Part shown: in pieces, positions 35,166 through 45,004 of the stretch
How the letters are laid out: every line of letters begins with the position of its first letter
Numbering within the stretch: the stretch's first letter is position 1
Notes under the pieces: model-generated
Database searches by the model: none
What the model saw: only the letters and a program-made list of their open reading frames with translations
Told to the model about the DNA's origin: nothing
From: Paludibacteraceae bacterium
GTDB lineage: Bacteria; Bacteroidota; Bacteroidia; Bacteroidales; Paludibacteraceae
DNA: 64,000 nucleotides
Direction: 5' to 3'
Assembly: GCA_017450435.1 (NCBI GenBank)
Contig: JAFSTO010000040.1
Span: forward strand, 20,553-84,552
Program-made: the position numbers and the translations under genes

Positions 35166-35771
35166 GTGGATTGGCTTACAATCATCTTATTCTCTATAGG
35201 CTTGGCAATGGATTGCTTTGCAGTGTCACTTGCTAAGGGAATAGAGTATTCAACATACGTAAGTGCCGATGTCAGACATTGGCACTTGCCGTTATTAATG
35301 GCAATCTTATTCGGGTTGTTTCAGGGCGGAATGCCTCTTATAGGTTATTTGGCGGGCTCAGTGTTTGTTTCTTTTGTTAGCCGCTATTCATCGTGGATTG
35401 CGCTTTTATTATTGAGTTGCATTGGTGGCAGGATGATATGGGAAAGTCTGGCGAAAAAAACGAATGATAATCCGACTACGGAACATTCAGCCAAAGGAGG
35501 AAGTGTTGATATGTCGGTAAAGACACTGCTTATACTTGCCATTGCCACTTCTATTGATGCTTTGGCAACCGGTGTGGTGTTTGTTCCGTACCCTGATTGG
35601 ATATGGCTCGGAGCCGGTGTAATAGCTTTTGGTTCGTTTGTGTTATCGTTGATTGGCTGGTGGATAGGATGTTTGATGGGAACCCGCTTTCGACTGAAAG
35701 CCGATTTAATCGGTGGAATTATTTTAGTAGGAATAGGTTTAAAAATTTGGATTGAGAGTTTATGGTTCTGA
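35166..35771 (+). CDS. mntP: Manganese efflux pump MntP, 201 aa
   Basis: GTG start. It has six membrane spans in two three-helix repeats with the paired acidic motifs LAMDCFAVSLAKG (helix 1) and ATSIDALATGVVF (helix 4), the DxxA(V/L) signature of the family. It exports Mn2+ across the inner membrane. The stop overlaps the DUF3109 start by 10 bp. No manganese riboswitch was recognised upstream. Confidence 0.93.
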   Translation: MDWLTIILFSIGLAMDCFAVSLAKGIEYSTYVSADVRHWHLPLLMAILFGLFQGGMPLIGYLAGSVFVSFVSRYSSWIALLLLSCIGGRMIWESLAKKTNDNPTTEHSAKGGSVDMSVKTLLILAIATSIDALATGVVFVPYPDWIWLGAGVIAFGSFVLSLIGWWIGCLMGTRFRLKADLIGGIILVGIGLKIWIESLWF

Positions 35772-36358
35772 TACAGGATACGATAGTGTCACTTGAGATA
35801 TTAGAAAAGGAGTTTTGTTGCGACCTTGAGCGTTGTCATGGCGCATGTTGTATAGAGGGGGATGCAGGTGCTCCGTTAACTGAAGAGGAGAGTGCGCAAA
35901 TAAAAAAAATGCTTCCTCAACTATTACCGCTAATGTCAAAAGAAGCAAGAGAAGTAGTAGAGCTGTCAGGAGTGAGTTATCTTGACAAAGACGGAGAGGA
36001 GGTAACACAAATACTTGACGGCAAGGATTGTGTATTTTCCCGTACGGATAATAATGGCTGGTGCTACTGTGTGATAGAGCGATTGTTCAGAGAAGGAAAG
36101 ACGGCTTTTCGAAAGCCTATGTCATGTTATTTATACCCTATACGTGTGAAAGAGTTTCCTGCCCAAGGTGCAGCTCCGGCAATGACTGCGCTTGAGTATC
36201 ATCGTTGGGATATATGTCATCCTGCAAGGCTGTGCGGGAAAAAACTTCGCTTACCATTGTATAAGTTTCTTAGGGAACCGCTGATTGAACGGTTCGGGCA
36301 GGAGTGGTATGACGAGTTATGTCTTACTGCAGAACAATGGAAAAAAACGGCACATTGA
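35762..36358 (+). CDS. DUF3109 cysteine-rich protein, 198 aa
   Basis: The start lies inside mntP (10-bp overlap). The N-terminal cysteine cluster FCCDLERCHGACC and later Cys residues (DGKDCVF, WCYCVIERL, MSCYLYPIRV, WDICHPARLCG) suggest bound metal. It matches the Bacteroidetes DUF3109 family, related to zinc/iron-chelating YkgJ-like proteins. Role unknown. The stop codon lies in the stem of the following terminator. Confidence 0.88.
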   Translation: MVLIQDTIVSLEILEKEFCCDLERCHGACCIEGDAGAPLTEEESAQIKKMLPQLLPLMSKEAREVVELSGVSYLDKDGEEVTQILDGKDCVFSRTDNNGWCYCVIERLFREGKTAFRKPMSCYLYPIRVKEFPAQGAAPAMTALEYHRWDICHPARLCGKKLRLPLYKFLREPLIERFGQEWYDELCLTAEQWKKTAH

Positions 36359-36379
36359 GATAGACAATGTGCCGTTTTT
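36341..36379. terminator. Terminator after the DUF3109 gene
   Basis: A 15-bp perfect stem (36343-36357 with 36365-36379), with an A run on the left and a T run on the right. It lies between convergent genes and can act in both directions. Confidence 0.88.
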
Positions 36380-36430
36380 ATTGTATGGAATATCAATGTA
36401 AGGACTCTTGATGATTAGCTATGACTTTTG

Positions 36431-37138
36431 TCAGCCAACCCTTGATATTTTGGCAAGTGCCGGTTCGTCAAGTATTTTGATTTTCCTTCCGTCAATGGAA
36501 ATAACACCTTCTTGAGCGAACTGAGACAGGGTTCTAATAGCGTTGGCGGTTGTCATATTGGAGAGGTTGGCCAAATCCTCGCGCGACATATACATTGAGA
36601 TTGTCGCTCCATCTTCGTCTAAACCATAGTTTTGCTTCAGTGTCAGCAATGCGTCTGCCAATCGCCCGCGGATATGTTTCTGGGTCAGATTAACCACTTT
36701 TTCATCAGAGCGACCAAGGTCTTTTGCCATCACAATCATAAACAGGTAGCAAAAGCGCGGGTTTTGCTGTATTAGCTGCATGAAGATATCTCTACGCACC
36801 TTATAAACGACGGAATTTTCGAACGCACTGACGTTTGTGTTGTAATTCTCATCAGCAATCATTGCGCGGTACGCAAAGAAATCATTGGGCTTGAGCATTC
36901 GTATTATCTGTGGTTTTTGCCCAACGCCTTCCTTATACACGCGTAACTTGCCACTACCAAGCATCATCACATGAGTAGGGTAGTCACCCTCATGATGAAT
37001 GATGTCATTTTTCTTATAATGACATATTTCAACATTGCGGTTAACAAATTCTTTCTCCTCGTATGTAAGCGCTTCCCATACGGAATTCATTTCCCATAGT
37101 TGGCGCAGGGGAGGTTCTTGTGAAGATTTTCCTGCCAT
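36431..37138 (-). CDS. Crp/Fnr-family transcription regulator, 235 aa
   Basis: The start is ATG 37138 (MAGKSSQEPP). An upstream TTG at 37147 is preceded closely by the -7 box and is less likely. A cyclic-nucleotide-binding-like barrel (about 25-140; HHEGDYPTHVMMLGSGKLRVYKEG) is followed by a dimerisation helix and a winged HTH (about 165-225; SMYMSREDLANLSNMTTANAIRTLSQF). No FNR-type cysteine cluster is seen at the N-terminus. It has its own promoter and no operon partner. Confidence 0.92.
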   Translation of the reverse strand: MAGKSSQEPPLRQLWEMNSVWEALTYEEKEFVNRNVEICHYKKNDIIHHEGDYPTHVMMLGSGKLRVYKEGVGQKPQIIRMLKPNDFFAYRAMIADENYNTNVSAFENSVVYKVRRDIFMQLIQQNPRFCYLFMIVMAKDLGRSDEKVVNLTQKHIRGRLADALLTLKQNYGLDEDGATISMYMSREDLANLSNMTTANAIRTLSQFAQEGVISIDGRKIKILDEPALAKISRVG

Positions 37139-37164
37139 AATTTGCAAAGTGAACTTTACAATTG

Positions 37165-37196
37165 CAAAGATAGTGGTTTTTTTTCAAATGTGCAAA
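37165..37196 (-). promoter_or_regulatory. Promoter of the Crp/Fnr gene
   Basis: Read leftward: TTTG (complement 37193-37196), a 20-bp spacer, TATCTTTG (complement 37165-37172). Confidence 0.85.
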
Positions 37197-37219
37197 TATT
37201 TAAAAAAAATAATAAAAAA

Positions 37220-37251
37220 CTTGTATATTTGAGAAATAAATTTTATCTTTG
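37220..37251 (+). promoter_or_regulatory. Promoter of the DUF4199-glycosyltransferase unit
   Basis: CTTG 37220-37223, a 20-bp spacer, TATCTTTG 37244-37251. Confidence 0.75.
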
Positions 37252-37300
37252 CATAGAATTAAGTTAATTAGACAAAAATTGGCATTAAGTAAGTTGTTTC

Positions 37301-37870
37301 ATGGCAATATCTAACAGACAATTTGGTAAAGACCATGGTCCTCTTGCTCACGCAATGTCCTTCGGCTGGGGATTGGGATTTTGGATGGGCGTTCGCTTTA
37401 TTCTTGAAGCGCAGCAGCTCAACTATTCCTGGTTGGGGGTAATAGGCTGGCTTATCGGACTATACATTATATTTGGAATGTACACATCAACAGTGCATTA
37501 TAAATATAAAGTAAGAGGAGGAAAACTCTCGTTTGGAAAAGCATATCTTTATGTTCTTGAACTTGGAATGTGCGCTGCATTGGTAGGCGCACTTGTAAAA
37601 TGGGCATACTTGATGTGGTTTGATACGGATTATTTGAGATATGTGTATAATACGATGATGCCTCTTCTTGAAAAATTATTTCCGACACAGCTTGAATCGG
37701 CAGAGGCAGCACTCAAAGCGTTGCTTACTCCTATCCGTTTTGCGGTTAATAGCATAGCCGGTGAGTTGCTAACGACAGCGTTAGTTGGTATTCTAATTGC
37801 AGCACTGGCTGTAAGAGCTAAGAATTTTCTGCCGGACGATGCTGATAATGACAGCGAGGACGACATATAA
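37301..37870 (+). CDS. DUF4199 membrane protein, 189 aa
   Basis: It has four hydrophobic spans (about 17-37, 42-62, 88-110, 150-170) and an acidic tail. The layout GPLAHAMSFGWGLGFWMG...GGKLSFGKAYLYV fits the Bacteroidetes DUF4199 family. It is commonly found next to a family 2 glycosyltransferase, as here (30-bp gap), so it may help that enzyme in the membrane. Function unproven. Confidence 0.85.
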   Translation: MAISNRQFGKDHGPLAHAMSFGWGLGFWMGVRFILEAQQLNYSWLGVIGWLIGLYIIFGMYTSTVHYKYKVRGGKLSFGKAYLYVLELGMCAALVGALVKWAYLMWFDTDYLRYVYNTMMPLLEKLFPTQLESAEAALKALLTPIRFAVNSIAGELLTTALVGILIAALAVRAKNFLPDDADNDSEDDI

Positions 37871-37900
37871 TTATTACAACTATAAGTATATATAACATAA

Positions 37901-38854
37901 ATGGATATTTCGATAGTTATACCCTTGTACAATGAGGCGGAGTCTCTGCCACATCTTTTTGAGTGGATAGAGCGCGTTATGCGTGAGCAGCAATATAAGT
38001 ATGAGGTTATTTTTATAAATGACGGCTCTACCGATGCGTCATGGGACGTTATCAGACAATTGAAAGAGGATGCTCCCAACGTGGTTAGAGCAATATCTTT
38101 TCGTCATAATTACGGAAAGAGTGCAGCTCTTTACTGCGGTTTTAAGGCAGCTGAGGGCGAGGTGGTTATCACTATGGACGCAGATATGCAGGACTCGCCC
38201 GATGAAATACCGGCATTATATGACATGATAACCAAAGATAATTACGACCTTGTTAGCGGATGGAAACAAAAACGTTATGATAATGCGTTGACTAAGAATC
38301 TTCCGTCGAAGTTATTTAATGCGACCGCTCGTATGGTGACGGGCTTGCATCTGCATGACATGAACTGCGGTCTGAAGGCATACCGCAAGGATGTGGTTAA
38401 GAACATAGAAGTTTTTGGTGAAATGCACCGATATATTCCTTACCTTGCCAAGAATGCCGGATTTACAAGGATAGGAGAGAAGGTCGTGCAGCATAGAAAG
38501 AGGGAATTCGGCGTGTCGAAATTCGGACTTAATAGGTTTGTCAACGGGTATCTTGACTTGATGACCCTTTGGTTTTTGTCAAAGTTCGGCAAGCAACCTA
38601 TGCACTTTTTCGGACTCGTAGGTTCGTTGATTTTCATACTTGGTTTTATAGCGATATTAGTAGTGATAGGAATGAAGATTCACGCTTTGGCAACAGTCGG
38701 CACATCAATGTTGCTGGGGTTAAACCCGTATTTTCACATGGCAATACTCGCTATGATTCTCGGAAGTATGTTGTTCCTTGCCGGATTCCTCGGGGAATTG
38801 ATAATACGCAACTCACAAGAGAGAAATCATTACCTGATAAGGGACGAGTTGTAA
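37901..38854 (+). CDS. Polyprenyl-phosphate family 2 glycosyltransferase (DPM1/GtrB-like), 317 aa
   Basis: The N-terminal GT2 domain (1-225) has SIVIPLYNEAESLP, FINDGSTDASW, TMDADMQDSPDEIP (DxD) and LVSGWKQKRYD. Two C-terminal membrane spans (about 230-260 and 270-300) are as in GtrB/ArnC-type enzymes that load a sugar onto undecaprenyl phosphate. The HRKREFGVSKFGL block is typical of the interface helix. It lies in one unit with the DUF4199 gene. Confidence 0.93.
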   Translation: MDISIVIPLYNEAESLPHLFEWIERVMREQQYKYEVIFINDGSTDASWDVIRQLKEDAPNVVRAISFRHNYGKSAALYCGFKAAEGEVVITMDADMQDSPDEIPALYDMITKDNYDLVSGWKQKRYDNALTKNLPSKLFNATARMVTGLHLHDMNCGLKAYRKDVVKNIEVFGEMHRYIPYLAKNAGFTRIGEKVVQHRKREFGVSKFGLNRFVNGYLDLMTLWFLSKFGKQPMHFFGLVGSLIFILGFIAILVVIGMKIHALATVGTSMLLGLNPYFHMAILAMILGSMLFLAGFLGELIIRNSQERNHYLIRDEL

Positions 38855-38901
38855 TTGTTATGGAACTGACAATGTATGATAAATAAAATCAAAAGGTAAG
38901 T

Positions 38902-40923
38902 ATGAATGTGTTTGCCGGCATAAGTCGTTCGCTTTCGGGCAGAATGCTTGGGCATAGTTTTGCGTTGTTAAAGCCCGTAGTAAAGGCTCTTGATGATGCG
39001 GAACTGTCAGAAAAACTACGTATTCTTACTGAGCAGTATTTGTCAGTTTCGCAAGATTTTCTTTCAGGAGCGGATGACATCTGCATAACGGATGTGACGG
39101 ATACTCTTGTTCGTGAGATGTATTCATTATCAGATATTGTTGCAGTTCGCACACGGTTGAAGGAGTCAACCTCATACGAGGTGAGAGAAATGCTCAAACA
39201 GTTGCCTTCCACACATGAGACGTTAGAAGATATTTTCCGGTATTTTTGGCTGGCAACGCTTGATGGCGGCGATATGGAGGAACTACTTTTGCTTGCAGAA
39301 CAAGAAGAGACTGCTGAGAAGGCTTTGATGGGAATAAGCGGATTGCTTCTTAATATATTGCGTTGTTTCTCATCGGAGGCTGTTGTCACATTGTTTCGAC
39401 TCGCAGACGACAAGTATCCGCAAGAGATAAGGGAAAGAGCGTGGGTGAGCGTACTGCTATGTTTGATTAAATATGACGAGCGTCTTGCTTTTTTTCCTGA
39501 GATACAAGAAGAACTGCAAGATTTACTACTATTAGATGATAGTATTGTATTTGCTCGTACTGCATTGGCATGTTTGGTCAGGACTTTAGGAGTTGACTGG
39601 GCAAGTAGTTCGTACGATGATTTACAAAAGATGCTTGCGCCGCTTGTGGAAAAGATGATGCCTGGAACACACGAGAAGAAGGCCGTGCTTCTGGACGACC
39701 TTGATGATTTTACCGCTCAGTTTGGAGAGGAAATGCAGAGTTTGTTTGAGGAGCACAGAAATGAGATGGCAAAGATGCAGGAGGAACATTTGGATACTCA
39801 TTTTGCTATTATCAGAAGTATGTACAGCACATCTTTCTTCTCGGAGATTTATCGTTGGTGGCTTCCTTTCGACGAACAATTATTGACAGAGGACCAGAAA
39901 AAAGCATATTTAATGAGCAAGCGAATGTCGCTACACGGATTGTGTGATTCTGACAGATATGCATTTATTTCCGCAGTGGCTCATGTGGGAGTTTTGAGAG
40001 ATGGACAGATGCTTTCAGAAGAAGCATTGAATGATATGCCGATTTCGGATGATGATGTCTCGGATAACCTTCTTTGTAACGGTTACGTGAAGCAAGCATA
40101 TCGTTTCTTCAGACTCAATCCTTGGCAGATGGACAATCCGTTTGAGTTAATCAAGGACATCTCTTCCACACTTGTTTTCCGTCTGCTGTGTCCTACTGCG
40201 CAGGGAAAAGCCATAACTGCAGGGCAGTGCCTAAGGTGTCACGCTTACACAGTGGCGGCTGCTATCTACAGGCAGATTGCTGATTCTATTGATACAGCAC
40301 AGACTTATCGGAACTATGCGTTTGCTCTGCAAAAGGAAAAAGATTACGATAGAGCATTGGCTGCGTACAAACAGGCACAGGAAAAGGAGACTGATATCTG
40401 GACGCTGCGACAGATGGCTTTTTGTTACACCAGTATTCACAACTACAGCAAAGCTTTGGAAATAGCTTCGCAACTATTGGAGCTTAAGCCGGACAATATG
40501 ATGTATCATTACGAACAGGCACGGTGTCTTGAGCGATTGGAACTATATGCTGAGGCGTTGCGTGAGTATATGTTTATTGAACTCAAACATTCGGGTGTGG
40601 CGAAGGTGCAAAGAGCAATTGCATGGTGTTCATTCCTTTGCGGCGATTATGAAACGGCGGAGTTGTTCTACGGAAAACTGATGGATGCGGATAAGATGAA
40701 AGATATAGATTACCTAAATATCGGACATTTGTATTTTGTTACCGGCAAGCGACATGATGCGCTCAATGCTTATCAGCATTCGATGAGAATGTACGATAAT
40801 CTCAAAGCGTTTCTTACAGTGTTCCGCCCGGACCGGAAATTTCTTATAGAGAAGGGACTCTCTAAAACAGATATTTATATGATGGAAGATCAGCTTATTT
40901 ATATTTACTCTCAATTAGGTTGA
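38902..40923 (+). CDS. Large TPR-repeat protein, 673 aa
   Basis: The N-terminal 400 residues are helical with no known motif. From about residue 450 at least five tetratricopeptide-type units are visible (AQTYRNYAFALQKEKDYDRALAAY, TLRQMAFCYTSIHNYSKALEI, YHYEQARCLERLELYAEALREY and others). No signal peptide or membrane span, so cytoplasmic and likely a protein-binding scaffold. It follows the glycosyltransferase by 47 bp. Function unassigned. Confidence 0.85.
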   Translation: MNVFAGISRSLSGRMLGHSFALLKPVVKALDDAELSEKLRILTEQYLSVSQDFLSGADDICITDVTDTLVREMYSLSDIVAVRTRLKESTSYEVREMLKQLPSTHETLEDIFRYFWLATLDGGDMEELLLLAEQEETAEKALMGISGLLLNILRCFSSEAVVTLFRLADDKYPQEIRERAWVSVLLCLIKYDERLAFFPEIQEELQDLLLLDDSIVFARTALACLVRTLGVDWASSSYDDLQKMLAPLVEKMMPGTHEKKAVLLDDLDDFTAQFGEEMQSLFEEHRNEMAKMQEEHLDTHFAIIRSMYSTSFFSEIYRWWLPFDEQLLTEDQKKAYLMSKRMSLHGLCDSDRYAFISAVAHVGVLRDGQMLSEEALNDMPISDDDVSDNLLCNGYVKQAYRFFRLNPWQMDNPFELIKDISSTLVFRLLCPTAQGKAITAGQCLRCHAYTVAAAIYRQIADSIDTAQTYRNYAFALQKEKDYDRALAAYKQAQEKETDIWTLRQMAFCYTSIHNYSKALEIASQLLELKPDNMMYHYEQARCLERLELYAEALREYMFIELKHSGVAKVQRAIAWCSFLCGDYETAELFYGKLMDADKMKDIDYLNIGHLYFVTGKRHDALNAYQHSMRMYDNLKAFLTVFRPDRKFLIEKGLSKTDIYMMEDQLIYIYSQLG

Positions 40924-40971
40924 TGTGTTCCCGTATAAAGAAATAATAATCCAATCAAAATCCTTACAATT

Positions 40972-41520
40972 ATGAAAAAGAAGTTTATTTGCCCCATTTG
41001 TGGTTATGTTCACGAGGGGACTGAAGCACCGGAGCGTTGCCCGCAGTGCAGACAAGTAGTAGAGTGGAAAGTTGTTGACGAATCGGCAGGTATCAGTTTT
41101 GCTTGCGAACATGTTATTGGTGTTGCAAAAAGCACTGACGACGAGATGTGCAAGGACCTTAATGCACAGTTTATGGCTGAAGCAACAGAGGTTGGTATGT
41201 ATCTTGCAATGTCACGTCAGGCTGACCGTGAGGGCTATCCTGAGATTGCAGCTGCTTTCCGTCAGTACGCCTTTGAGGAGGCGGAGCATTGTGCCAAGTT
41301 CGCAGAGTTGCTTGGCGATGTGGTGTGGGACACGAAGACCAACCTTGAGAAGCGCATGATGGCAGAGGCCGGAGCATGTGAAGAGAAATTGCGCATAGCT
41401 AAGCGTGCAAAGGCTCAAGACTGGGATGCAGTGCATGATACAGTACATGAGATGGCAAAGGACGAAGCTCGTCACGGAGCCGGATTCCAAGGGTTGTACA
41501 ATAGATATTTTAAGAAATAG
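40972..41520 (+). CDS. Reverse-type rubrerythrin, 182 aa
   Basis: The rubredoxin-like iron site is at the N-terminus (CPICGYVHEG...CPQC, residues about 6-25) and the ferritin-like four-helix bundle follows, with ligand motifs EATEVGMY, EEAEHCAKF and DEARHGAGF. This order is opposite to classical rubrerythrin ('reverse rubrerythrin'). Such proteins reduce peroxide in anaerobes. The genes around it do not indicate a redox partner. Confidence 0.92.
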   Translation: MKKKFICPICGYVHEGTEAPERCPQCRQVVEWKVVDESAGISFACEHVIGVAKSTDDEMCKDLNAQFMAEATEVGMYLAMSRQADREGYPEIAAAFRQYAFEEAEHCAKFAELLGDVVWDTKTNLEKRMMAEAGACEEKLRIAKRAKAQDWDAVHDTVHEMAKDEARHGAGFQGLYNRYFKK

Positions 41521-41569
41521 TCTTTTGTTTCAAGTAACTAAATAACCTTTTCAATAAAACAAAATTATC

Positions 41570-42328
41570 ATGGCAGCCAATTTATATAATCAATATGCGT
41601 GGCTTGTTGATACCATCCGTACAGCAGGGCGTATTACCAAGCACGAGATAGACGAACGTTGGGCACGCTCGCCACTTAACGAGAAAGGTGATAAGGTGTA
41701 TCCGTTGCGCTCCTTTCATAGGCATAAAGAGGCAATAGCAGAGTTCTTCGGATTGTATATTGGTTGCGACAAATTAGACGGAAATCGCTACTATATATCT
41801 GACAAGGTAGGAAACATGAGTAGCGATTTCCGAATATCTCTTTGCAATACTCTTACTTTTGCCAATGTGTTTTTGGAGTCGGCAGATATGCAACGTCGTG
41901 TTGTTTGGGAGCCGCTCAATGATGGCAGTCAGCACTTGGCTACACTGCTTGATGCTATGCGCCAGAAGAGGTGTGTTGCGTTACACTTAGTTAAAGAGCG
42001 GGGAGGAAGAGAAAGCATCGTGATACCATATTGTCTTGGGCAACATAAGCGGATATGGTATCTTGCCGCCAAGGACGACAAGTCAGAGCAGGAAGTGGAT
42101 GTAATAGCGTTGAATGGGGTGGATACTATTAGAATTATGCCAACAAAAGGCAGTATGCCAAAATGGTTTAAGGGGGATATCTTTTTTGCATCTTTCTTCG
42201 ATAAGACCTCACCTAAGGAGAGAGCTAAAAAAGAGAAAAACACTCCTGATACTAATAAACCTCTAAAGGCAGCGCAGAAGGACTTGCCGGCTAAAGACAA
42301 AGAGAATAATCAGTTGTCGTTATTTTAA
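41570..42328 (+). CDS. WYL-domain regulator-like protein, 252 aa
   Basis: The N-terminus (LVDTIRTAGRITKHEIDERW) is helix-turn-helix-like. The middle (about 120-200) fits a WYL domain (LHLVKERGGRESIVIPYCLGQHKRIWYLAAKDD). The last 45 residues are Lys-rich and disordered. WYL proteins sense small molecules or nucleic acids and often regulate stress or defence genes; no defence genes are near this one. Confidence 0.8.
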   Translation: MAANLYNQYAWLVDTIRTAGRITKHEIDERWARSPLNEKGDKVYPLRSFHRHKEAIAEFFGLYIGCDKLDGNRYYISDKVGNMSSDFRISLCNTLTFANVFLESADMQRRVVWEPLNDGSQHLATLLDAMRQKRCVALHLVKERGGRESIVIPYCLGQHKRIWYLAAKDDKSEQEVDVIALNGVDTIRIMPTKGSMPKWFKGDIFFASFFDKTSPKERAKKEKNTPDTNKPLKAAQKDLPAKDKENNQLSLF

Positions 42329-42365
42329 TTGACATCGTATTTGCACATTTGTTTCTGACTATCAC

Positions 42366-44174
42366 ATGACTCCCTGTTTGCAAGTTGAGCATCTGACAAA
42401 AACATTTGGTGACCGTACCTTGTTTGATGATATCTGTTTTGGCCTGTCTGAAGGTCAAAAAGTTGCAGTAGTTGCCAGGAACGGGTACGGAAAAACGACA
42501 TTGCTGAACATAATAGCCGGTCTGACTGAGGCGGATTCGGGTAGTGTCACTTTTCGACGTGATTTGAGGGTGGGCTATCTGATGCAAGATCCGCCACTTA
42601 ATGGCAGTTTGACGGTGATTGAGGCATGTATGGAGCATGCTCCGGCGGAGACAGAGTTGGAGAAGACTTGGGATTATGAAACACGTTATAAGCAGATTCT
42701 CGGAAAGCTGCAAATCACGCATTTACAGCAGTCTGTAGCAACACTGTCAGGTGGTCAGCGAAAACGTGTGGCATTAGCGGCAGTGCTTATTGCCGACCCT
42801 GATTTACTTATTCTTGACGAGCCTACTAACCACCTTGACCTTGGTATGGTGGAGTGGCTTGAGGATTTTCTTAGGCGGTCAAATAAAAGTCTGTTGATGG
42901 TTACGCATGACCGCTATTTTCTTGACCGTGTGTGTTCTGATATCCTTGAGTTGGATAATCGAACATTATTTACCTATCATGGAAACTATTCCTATTTCCT
43001 TGAGAAACGGGCGGAGCGTATTGATGTTTTCAATGCGGAGACTGCCCGTGCTCAAAACTTATATCGTACAGAACTGGAATGGATGCGGCGCATGCCACAA
43101 GCTCGAGGGCACAAGGCTTCGGCGCGAATAGATGCCTTTTATGAGCTTGAGGAAAGGGCAAAACAACGACTTACTGACGGACAAATTCACCTTGAAAACA
43201 AAGGTGTGTACGTCGGGTCCAAAATTTTTGAGGCTCGATATATATGTAAGTCATATAAGCGTGAGGGGATGGAACCTCTCATTATTTTGAAGGACTTTTA
43301 CTATAATTTTGCGCGTTATGAGAAGTTGGGAATAGTCGGTAATAACGGTACAGGCAAGTCCACGTTTCTAAAGATGCTTCTTGGTGAGGAAAAGCCGGAT
43401 AGCGGGTCATTCGATATAGGACAAACGGTTTCTTTCGGCTACTTTTCTCAATCAGGTTTGCCCCCGTCTGATGGCAAGCATGTGATAGATGTCATTAGAG
43501 ATATTGCCGAGGAAATTGATCTTGGTGGTGGAAGACGCCTTACCGCTTCGCAGTTTCTACAGCATTTTCTGTTTTCACCATCGCAGCAGCGAGACTATGT
43601 TGAGAAGTTGTCAGGTGGGGAGAAACAACGACTTAATCTATGTCGGGTATTGATGAGTAATCCTAACTTCCTTATACTGGATGAGCCGACAAATGACCTT
43701 GATATACAAACGCTTAATATCCTTGAAGATTATCTTCAACATTTTCGTGGTTGTCTGATTGTTGTAAGTCACGACCGCTATTTTACCGACAAAGTAGTTG
43801 ACCATCTGCTTGTGTTTAAGGGCAATGGTGTTGTGAAGGATTTTCCGGGCAATTATACACAATACCGAGCGCAAGAGGAGAGTTTGACATCCGAACTCAG
43901 CAGTCGGACGATAGCGTCACAGGTGAAAGAAAAGCCTCGCCTAAACGAGACAAAGCGACGTATGACGTTTAAGGAGCAGCAAGAACTGAAGTTACTGGAG
44001 ACGGCTTTGCCACAACTTGAGGATGAACTGAAAAGAATAGAAGGACAATTATCAGGAGGAATGATGACACCGCCTGAAGAATTGGAGCGTCTTGCAGCGC
44101 GATATAGCGAACTGAAGGAAGAAATTGACGAAAAAGAAATGCGCTGGCTCGAATTGTCGGAAATAAATAATTAA
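42366..44174 (+). CDS. ABC-F family ATPase, 602 aa
   Basis: Two ABC domains in one chain without membrane spans: Walker A VARNGYGKTTLL and NNGTGKSTFL; signatures LSGGQRKRVALA and LSGGEKQRLNL; Walker B LLILDEPTNHLD and FLILDEPTNDLD. The ~80-residue linker between the domains and a C-terminal coiled coil (about 540-600) fit the Uup-like group. ABC-F proteins act on ribosomes. It lies 12 bp before rdgB. Confidence 0.93.
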   Translation: MTPCLQVEHLTKTFGDRTLFDDICFGLSEGQKVAVVARNGYGKTTLLNIIAGLTEADSGSVTFRRDLRVGYLMQDPPLNGSLTVIEACMEHAPAETELEKTWDYETRYKQILGKLQITHLQQSVATLSGGQRKRVALAAVLIADPDLLILDEPTNHLDLGMVEWLEDFLRRSNKSLLMVTHDRYFLDRVCSDILELDNRTLFTYHGNYSYFLEKRAERIDVFNAETARAQNLYRTELEWMRRMPQARGHKASARIDAFYELEERAKQRLTDGQIHLENKGVYVGSKIFEARYICKSYKREGMEPLIILKDFYYNFARYEKLGIVGNNGTGKSTFLKMLLGEEKPDSGSFDIGQTVSFGYFSQSGLPPSDGKHVIDVIRDIAEEIDLGGGRRLTASQFLQHFLFSPSQQRDYVEKLSGGEKQRLNLCRVLMSNPNFLILDEPTNDLDIQTLNILEDYLQHFRGCLIVVSHDRYFTDKVVDHLLVFKGNGVVKDFPGNYTQYRAQEESLTSELSSRTIASQVKEKPRLNETKRRMTFKEQQELKLLETALPQLEDELKRIEGQLSGGMMTPPEELERLAARYSELKEEIDEKEMRWLELSEINN

Positions 44175-44186
44175 AATAATTACTAT

Positions 44187-44840
44187 ATGGTCTTTGTTTT
44201 TGCAACAAATAATCAACATAAGCTTGAAGAGGCACGTTCAATTCTATCACGTATTTCTATTTTAAGTTTAAGTGATATAGGTTTGAGTGCAGATATTCCG
44301 GAGGATGGCCTGACATTAGAAGAGAACTCGATGTATAAGTGCCGGTTTGTGTCATCGTATATCTGCAGTAAGCCGGAGATATATGCCAAAGTATCCGGCT
44401 GTTTCTCTGATGATACAGGGCTTGAAATTTCTGCTCTTGGAGGAGCTCCCGGGGTACATACTGCACGTTGGGCAGGAGAGCCGGTTGATAGTGCTGCCAA
44501 CCGCCGGAAGGCTTTGGCAGAACTTAAAAGCATGACGGACCGTTCAGCTCGATTTCGTACAGTGGTGACATTAGAGTTGTGGAATAATCGGAATATGATT
44601 GCAGAAAACGGAATGGTTGCTAACAATATTCAAACTATGCAGTTTGAGGGAATTGTATGTGGCAAAATAGCAGCACAAGAGTATGGTGAACAAGGGTTTG
44701 GCTATGACCCTGTATTTGTACCACAAGGATATGAGCATACTTTTGCCGAGTTGCCTGCGTATATAAAGAACCGGATATCTCATCGTGCACGAGCATTGGC
44801 GAAGATGAACGACTATATTCGGAATGAGGTTGAGCTATAG
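44187..44840 (+). CDS. rdgB: XTP/dITP diphosphatase (RdgB/HAM1), 217 aa
   Basis: The start VFVFATNNQHKLEEARSIL is the family signature, followed by EDGLTLEENSMYK, DDTGLEISALGGAPGVHTARWAG (read in parts) and GFGYDPVFVPQGYEHTFAEL. It hydrolyses ITP, XTP and deoxy forms to clean the nucleotide pool. The length is slightly above usual. It is the last gene before the atpB promoter. Confidence 0.95.
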   Translation: MVFVFATNNQHKLEEARSILSRISILSLSDIGLSADIPEDGLTLEENSMYKCRFVSSYICSKPEIYAKVSGCFSDDTGLEISALGGAPGVHTARWAGEPVDSAANRRKALAELKSMTDRSARFRTVVTLELWNNRNMIAENGMVANNIQTMQFEGIVCGKIAAQEYGEQGFGYDPVFVPQGYEHTFAELPAYIKNRISHRARALAKMNDYIRNEVEL

Positions 44841-44911
44841 CTCTCTGCCGCAAATATGTGTAAATACACATATATGAACGCAGATAAATATGCAAAAAAA
44901 GTTAAGATAAC

Positions 44912-44942
44912 TTTGTCATGTGAAAAAAATGTTGTATCTTTG
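44912..44942 (+). promoter_or_regulatory. Promoter of V-ATPase subunit B
   Basis: TTTG 44912-44915, a 19-bp spacer, TATCTTTG 44935-44942. It shows that atpB has its own transcription start, separate from the E-A operon. Confidence 0.85.
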
Positions 44943-45004
44943 CATTTGTTACATATAATCTAATCAATTTCTAAAATACTAATATCTATTTCTATTATAT
45001 AACC

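Noticed and set aside
41570-42328. WYL protein as part of a defence island
   Set aside because: Neighbours are a rubrerythrin, an ABC-F ATPase and rdgB, with no nuclease, methylase or other defence genes.
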